This document shows, in pieces, positions 6,778 to 8,852 of a stretch of DNA of 8,852 bases; positions within the stretch are counted from its first letter, which is position 1, and every line of letters starts with the position of its first letter. Position numbers and translations under genes: made by a program. The notes under the pieces are model-generated. The model searched no databases. It was not told the DNA's origin and saw only the letters and a program-made list of their open reading frames with translations. Source of the stretch: Alphaproteobacteria bacterium. Its GTDB lineage: Bacteria > Pseudomonadota > Alphaproteobacteria > VGEJ01. Location: the NCBI GenBank assembly GCA_016869335.1, contig VGEJ01000086.1:1-8852 (forward strand), given 5' to 3'.

Positions 6778-7050
6778 TCAGCGCGTCTCACCGGGAACGA
6801 GCTCGCCGTCCTTCATGTGCGGCGGCGTGTAGGTCTTGCTCGGGTCGAAGCCCGACTCGATCCCGAGCCCTACGAAGGAGACGATCACCAGCAGCAACCC
6901 GGCGATGACGAGCCAACCGACTGGGGCGGTTCGCCAGCCCGGCTTGCCCTCACCCGCGCGCGCCCGGCGCCGCTCGTACCACAGCCACAGACCGTAGAGC
7001 ACGAACGGCAGGACGAAGAACAAGGCGTGCAAGAGGACGCGGCTGAGCAC
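6778..7050 (-). CDS. small two-helix membrane protein, DUF6111-type
   Basis: The 90-residue protein has two predicted membrane helices, about 5-24 (LLHALFFVLPFVLYGLWLWY) and about 44-65 (VGWLVIAGLLLVIVSFVGLG), separated by a basic loop (ERRRARAGEGKPGWR) that should face the cytoplasm. The C-terminal tail TYTPPHMKDGELVPG matches the 'Y-x-P-P-H-x-x-D-G-x-x-x-P-G' ending that I remember for DUF6111. Function is unknown. It starts with GTG at 7050, supported by GGGGAG 9 nt upstream. It lies 5 nt after the NUDIX gene and 2 nt before the CCA-transferase, a tight operon position that is, from memory, conserved across Alphaproteobacteria. Confidence 0.85.
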   Translation of the reverse strand: MLSRVLLHALFFVLPFVLYGLWLWYERRRARAGEGKPGWRTAPVGWLVIAGLLLVIVSFVGLGIESGFDPSKTYTPPHMKDGELVPGETR

Positions 7051-7055
7051 GGCGA

Positions 7056-7637
7056 TCAGCTCCCCGCGCGCTGCAGGCGGTCGTAGAGGTTCACCAGCAT
7101 GCGCGCGGTCGCTCCCCAGATGTAGCGGCCCTCGTACGGCAGGACGTAGAACTCGCGGCGAACCCCGCGAAACACGCCGTTCTCGCGCTGGTGGTTGCGG
7201 GGATCGAGCACGAACGCGAGCGGTACCTCGAAGGCCTCGGCGACCTCGAAGGGATCGATGGCAAGCGCAAAGCCCGGTCGCACCAGGCCAACGACGGGCG
7301 TGATGCGAAACCCCGTGCCGGTTTCATGCACGTCGAGCTGGCCGATCACCTCGACATGGCCGCGCGTCAGCCCCACCTCTTCTTCGGCCTCGCGCAGCGC
7401 GGTGTCGCAAGGCGAGCGATCGCCCGGCTCGCGCCGGCCGCCGGGAAAGCTGATCTGGCCGGCATGATCGCTCAGATGGGCGGTGCGCTGGGTGAGGAGA
7501 ACAGTCATACCCGCCTCGTGATCGACTAGGGGCACCAACACGGCCGCCGCCGTCAGCGGCGGCTGCCCCGCCGCGGCGCCATCGCCGTCCGACCCCGCGA
7601 TGACCGGCAGGAGGCTTTTCCGCAACCGTGCGTGCAT
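7056..7637 (-). CDS. NUDIX hydrolase, CoA-pyrophosphatase (NudL/NUDT7) type
   Basis: Probably cleaves CoA or acyl-CoA into 4'-phosphopantetheine and 3',5'-ADP, acting in CoA turnover. The 193-residue protein carries the subfamily signature LLTQRTAHLSDHAGQISFPGG (47-67, key part HAGQISFPGG at 58-67), followed by the Nudix box ending REAEEEVGL (82-90), whose glutamates bind the metal. As in E. coli NudL, the first Glu of the generic Nudix box is not conserved (R74 at that place), which fits this subfamily and is not a defect. A WGATARML segment at 174-181 matches the family C-terminus (WGMTAGII in E. coli). Soluble, no signal. The ATG at 7637 lies 16 nt after the DUF1285 gene stop and the gene ends 5 nt before the DUF6111 start, so it is mid-operon. 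The exact substrate is inferred from family. Confidence 0.92.
   Translation of the reverse strand: MHARLRKSLLPVIAGSDGDGAAAGQPPLTAAAVLVPLVDHEAGMTVLLTQRTAHLSDHAGQISFPGGRREPGDRSPCDTALREAEEEVGLTRGHVEVIGQLDVHETGTGFRITPVVGLVRPGFALAIDPFEVAEAFEVPLAFVLDPRNHQRENGVFRGVRREFYVLPYEGRYIWGATARMLVNLYDRLQRAGS
7060..7065 (-). promoter_or_regulatory. ribosome binding site supporting the GTG start of the DUF6111 gene
   Basis: GGGGAG on the minus strand, inside the end of the NUDIX gene and 9 nt before the GTG at 7050. It supports a non-ATG start and translation within the same transcript. Confidence 0.5.
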
Positions 7638-7653
7638 GTTCGCGTCCGCGGCA

Positions 7654-8214
7654 CTACTCCGTCAACGACCCGAGGGTGAAGAACGAACCGCTGCTCCACA
7701 CGCCCCACACGGACTCGTTACCCCGGGTTTCTTCCGTTCCCAGGCCAACCAGATCATAGTAGACCGCACGCGCGATCAAGGCTTCGAGCCCGTCACGAAC
7801 CAGTACATAGGGCGCCGGCGCGGCGCGATCCAACCCGGTGACGCGGATCGGGTGTGTAGCATCGGCGGTGACCACATCATCGACGTTGGTACGGAAACTG
7901 AGCACTTGGGAGCGCCCCGCGCCGCTTGCCATCAGCGCGACCGCCACAAAGGGCGCGTCATCGACCGCAATGATCCCTTTCTGGACGGGGGTGACGAGAT
8001 AGAAGACGCCGTCGGCCTCGCGTCGGAGCACGCTCGAGAACAGCCGCACCAGAGGCTTACGGCCGATCGGCGAGCCGTGATAATACCAGGTTCCGTCGCG
8101 CGCGATCCGCATGCCAAGTTCGCCGCAGAAGACCGGGGTGCGGGGAGTCGGCCCAGGCATGCCCGGTGCGGCCGCACCGGGCAGCATCGCGTGGTCGGAT
8201 TTGGTCTTGGTCAT
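7654..8214 (-). CDS. DUF1285 domain protein of unknown function
   Basis: The 186-residue soluble protein is recognisable as DUF1285 by CGELGMRIARDGTWYYHGSP (30-49), IGRKPLVRLFSSVLRRE (50-66), FYLVTPVQKGIIAVDDAPFV (71-90) and the ending PYVLVRDGLEALIARAVYYD (135-154) with GVWSSGSFFTLG. The function is not known. It is first in the minus-strand run, 16 nt before the NUDIX gene. The start is uncertain: ATG 8214, ATG 8187 and ATG 8160 are all in frame, and none has a good ribosome site. The family core begins only near residue 25, and residues 11-19 (LPGAAAPGM) coincide with a 24-bp perfect DNA palindrome. Starting at 8160 would put that palindrome in the leader instead of the coding region. I keep 8214 as the longest open choice. 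Confidence 0.85.
   Translation of the reverse strand: MTKTKSDHAMLPGAAAPGMPGPTPRTPVFCGELGMRIARDGTWYYHGSPIGRKPLVRLFSSVLRREADGVFYLVTPVQKGIIAVDDAPFVAVALMASGAGRSQVLSFRTNVDDVVTADATHPIRVTGLDRAAPAPYVLVRDGLEALIARAVYYDLVGLGTEETRGNESVWGVWSSGSFFTLGSLTE
8160..8183. repeat. 24-bp perfect palindrome near the DUF1285/moxR divergent starts
   Basis: Every base from 8160 to 8183 pairs with its mirror around a central GCGGCCGC. There are no mismatches and no spacer. It lies in the first codons of the DUF1285 gene, or just before the gene if translation begins at the ATG at 8160, and is centred about 72 bp upstream of the moxR ATG. That is a reasonable place for an operator of the moxR promoter. It encodes an alanine/proline/glycine stretch outside the conserved domain. 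Confidence 0.6.
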
Positions 8215-8232
8215 GGCTGGTGCTCGGCCAGT

Positions 8233-8236
8233 GGAG
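8233..8236 (+). promoter_or_regulatory. ribosome binding site of the MoxR-type gene
   Basis: GGAG 7 nt before the ATG at 8244, supporting that start. It lies inside the 29-bp gap between the divergent start codons. Confidence 0.5.
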
Positions 8237-8243
8237 TGTGTTG

Positions 8244-8852
8244 ATGACTATAGCCGACACCGCGCCCAGTGCGGGACCCTCACCACTCGTCGAGCCGATC
8301 GTGGCCGAGATCGAAGCGCTGGGCGAGCGCATGCGCACGGTGCGCGCGCGCATCGGTCGCATCATCTATGGCCAGGACAGTGTCGTCGAGGAGACATTGA
8401 TCACACTGCTCTCCGGCGGCCACGCCCTCTTGATCGGCGTGCCCGGCCTGGCGAAGACCCGGCTTGTCGAGTCCCTCGCGGTCGTCCTCGGCCTATCCGA
8501 AAGCCGGGTCCAGTTCACCCCCGACCTCATGCCGGCCGACATTCTCGGTTCGGAGGTGCTGGAAGAGTCCGACAGCGGGCGGCGCTCGTTCCGGTTCATC
8601 GCGGGCCCGGTGTTCTGCCAGCTCCTGATGGCCGACGAGATCAACCGCGCCAGCCCGCGTACCCAATCGGCGCTCCTGCAGGCCATGCAGGAGCGTGAGG
8701 TCTCGATCGCCGGGCGGCGCCATCCCTTGCCCGAGCCCTTCCACGTCCTCGCGACCCAGAATCCGCTCGAACAGGAAGGCACCTACCCGCTGCCGGAGGC
8801 CCAGCTCGATCGCTTCTTGATGCAGATCGACGTCGGCTACCCGAGCCTGGAG
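8244..8852 (+). CDS. MoxR-family AAA+ ATPase (partial, runs off the window)
   Basis: The open frame from ATG 8244 continues without a stop to the window end, 203 codons of a protein usually about 320-340 residues long. Visible AAA+ parts are: IYGQDSVVEETL (41-52), Walker A GVPGLAKT (65-72, the MoxR variant of GxxGxGKT), FTPDLMPADILG (91-102), GPVF (121-124), Walker B LLMADEINRASP with D131-E132, TQNP with sensor-1 N173, and EGTYPLPEAQLDRF (178-191) with the candidate arginine finger R190. MoxR proteins act as ATP-driven chaperones for metalloproteins or VWA-domain partners, typically with a DUF58 protein and VWA proteins encoded next. Those would lie beyond the right edge. The first 30 residues are a variable lead-in. 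It starts 29 bp from the divergent DUF1285 gene. Confidence 0.93.
   Translation, partial: MTIADTAPSAGPSPLVEPIVAEIEALGERMRTVRARIGRIIYGQDSVVEETLITLLSGGHALLIGVPGLAKTRLVESLAVVLGLSESRVQFTPDLMPADILGSEVLEESDSGRRSFRFIAGPVFCQLLMADEINRASPRTQSALLQAMQEREVSIAGRRHPLPEPFHVLATQNPLEQEGTYPLPEAQLDRFLMQIDVGYPSLE

Noticed and set aside
7415..7440. Missing first Glu of the Nudix box (Arg at that position)
   Set aside because: E. coli NudL and relatives also lack it, so it is a subfamily trait and not damage.
1..8852. Search for defence systems, CRISPR arrays, IS elements, phage genes, tRNAs and retron-like RNAs
   Set aside because: No direct repeat array, terminal inverted repeats, transposase, integrase, reverse transcriptase or tRNA-like stretch was seen. 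Nearly every base belongs to housekeeping genes or short gaps.

Overview
The window is a high-GC (by eye clearly above 65 %), densely coded chromosomal segment of an alphaproteobacterium. The best guess is Rhodospirillales-like. The reasons are separate petA, petB and petC genes (not the fused cytochrome b/c1 gene of Bradyrhizobium and relatives), an alphaproteobacterial-type HemF ending in 'HWP', and a DUF1285 - NUDIX - DUF6111 - CCA-transferase gene string that I recall from this class. No tRNA, rRNA, IS element, phage gene or CRISPR array was seen. This is mostly core metabolism, not an accessory island.

Layout. (1) 1-2275, minus strand: petA-petB-petC, the cytochrome bc1 complex (Rieske protein, cytochrome b, cytochrome c1). 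petC is cut by the left window edge. (2) 2276-2507: a 232-bp divergent control region with two inverted repeats. (3) 2508-3922, plus strand: hemF (oxygen-dependent coproporphyrinogen oxidase), then an uncharacterised exported protein overlapping it by ATGA. (4) 3923-8214, minus strand: a run of six genes converging on hemF. In transcription order they are DUF1285 protein, NUDIX CoA-pyrophosphatase-type hydrolase, DUF6111 two-helix membrane protein, CCA-adding tRNA nucleotidyltransferase, SGNH/GDSL hydrolase, and a membrane-anchored CBS-domain protein interrupted by a single-base frameshift. (5) 8244-8852, plus strand: the first 203 codons of a MoxR-type AAA+ ATPase, divergent from the DUF1285 gene by only 29 bp.

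How they fit together. The bc1 complex needs three haems per monomer, and HemF makes protoporphyrinogen precursor under oxic conditions, so the petABC/hemF pair links haem supply with a major haem user. The six-gene minus run combines nucleotide housekeeping (CoA/nucleotide clean-up, tRNA 3'-end maturation) with poorly described membrane and hydrolase genes.

The items most worth a second look are the frameshift at about 4586-4591 that splits a membrane helix of the CBS protein, a 24-bp perfect palindrome at 8160-8183 near the DUF1285/moxR divergent starts, and the exported protein translationally coupled to hemF. I saw no convincing new defence or mobile system.
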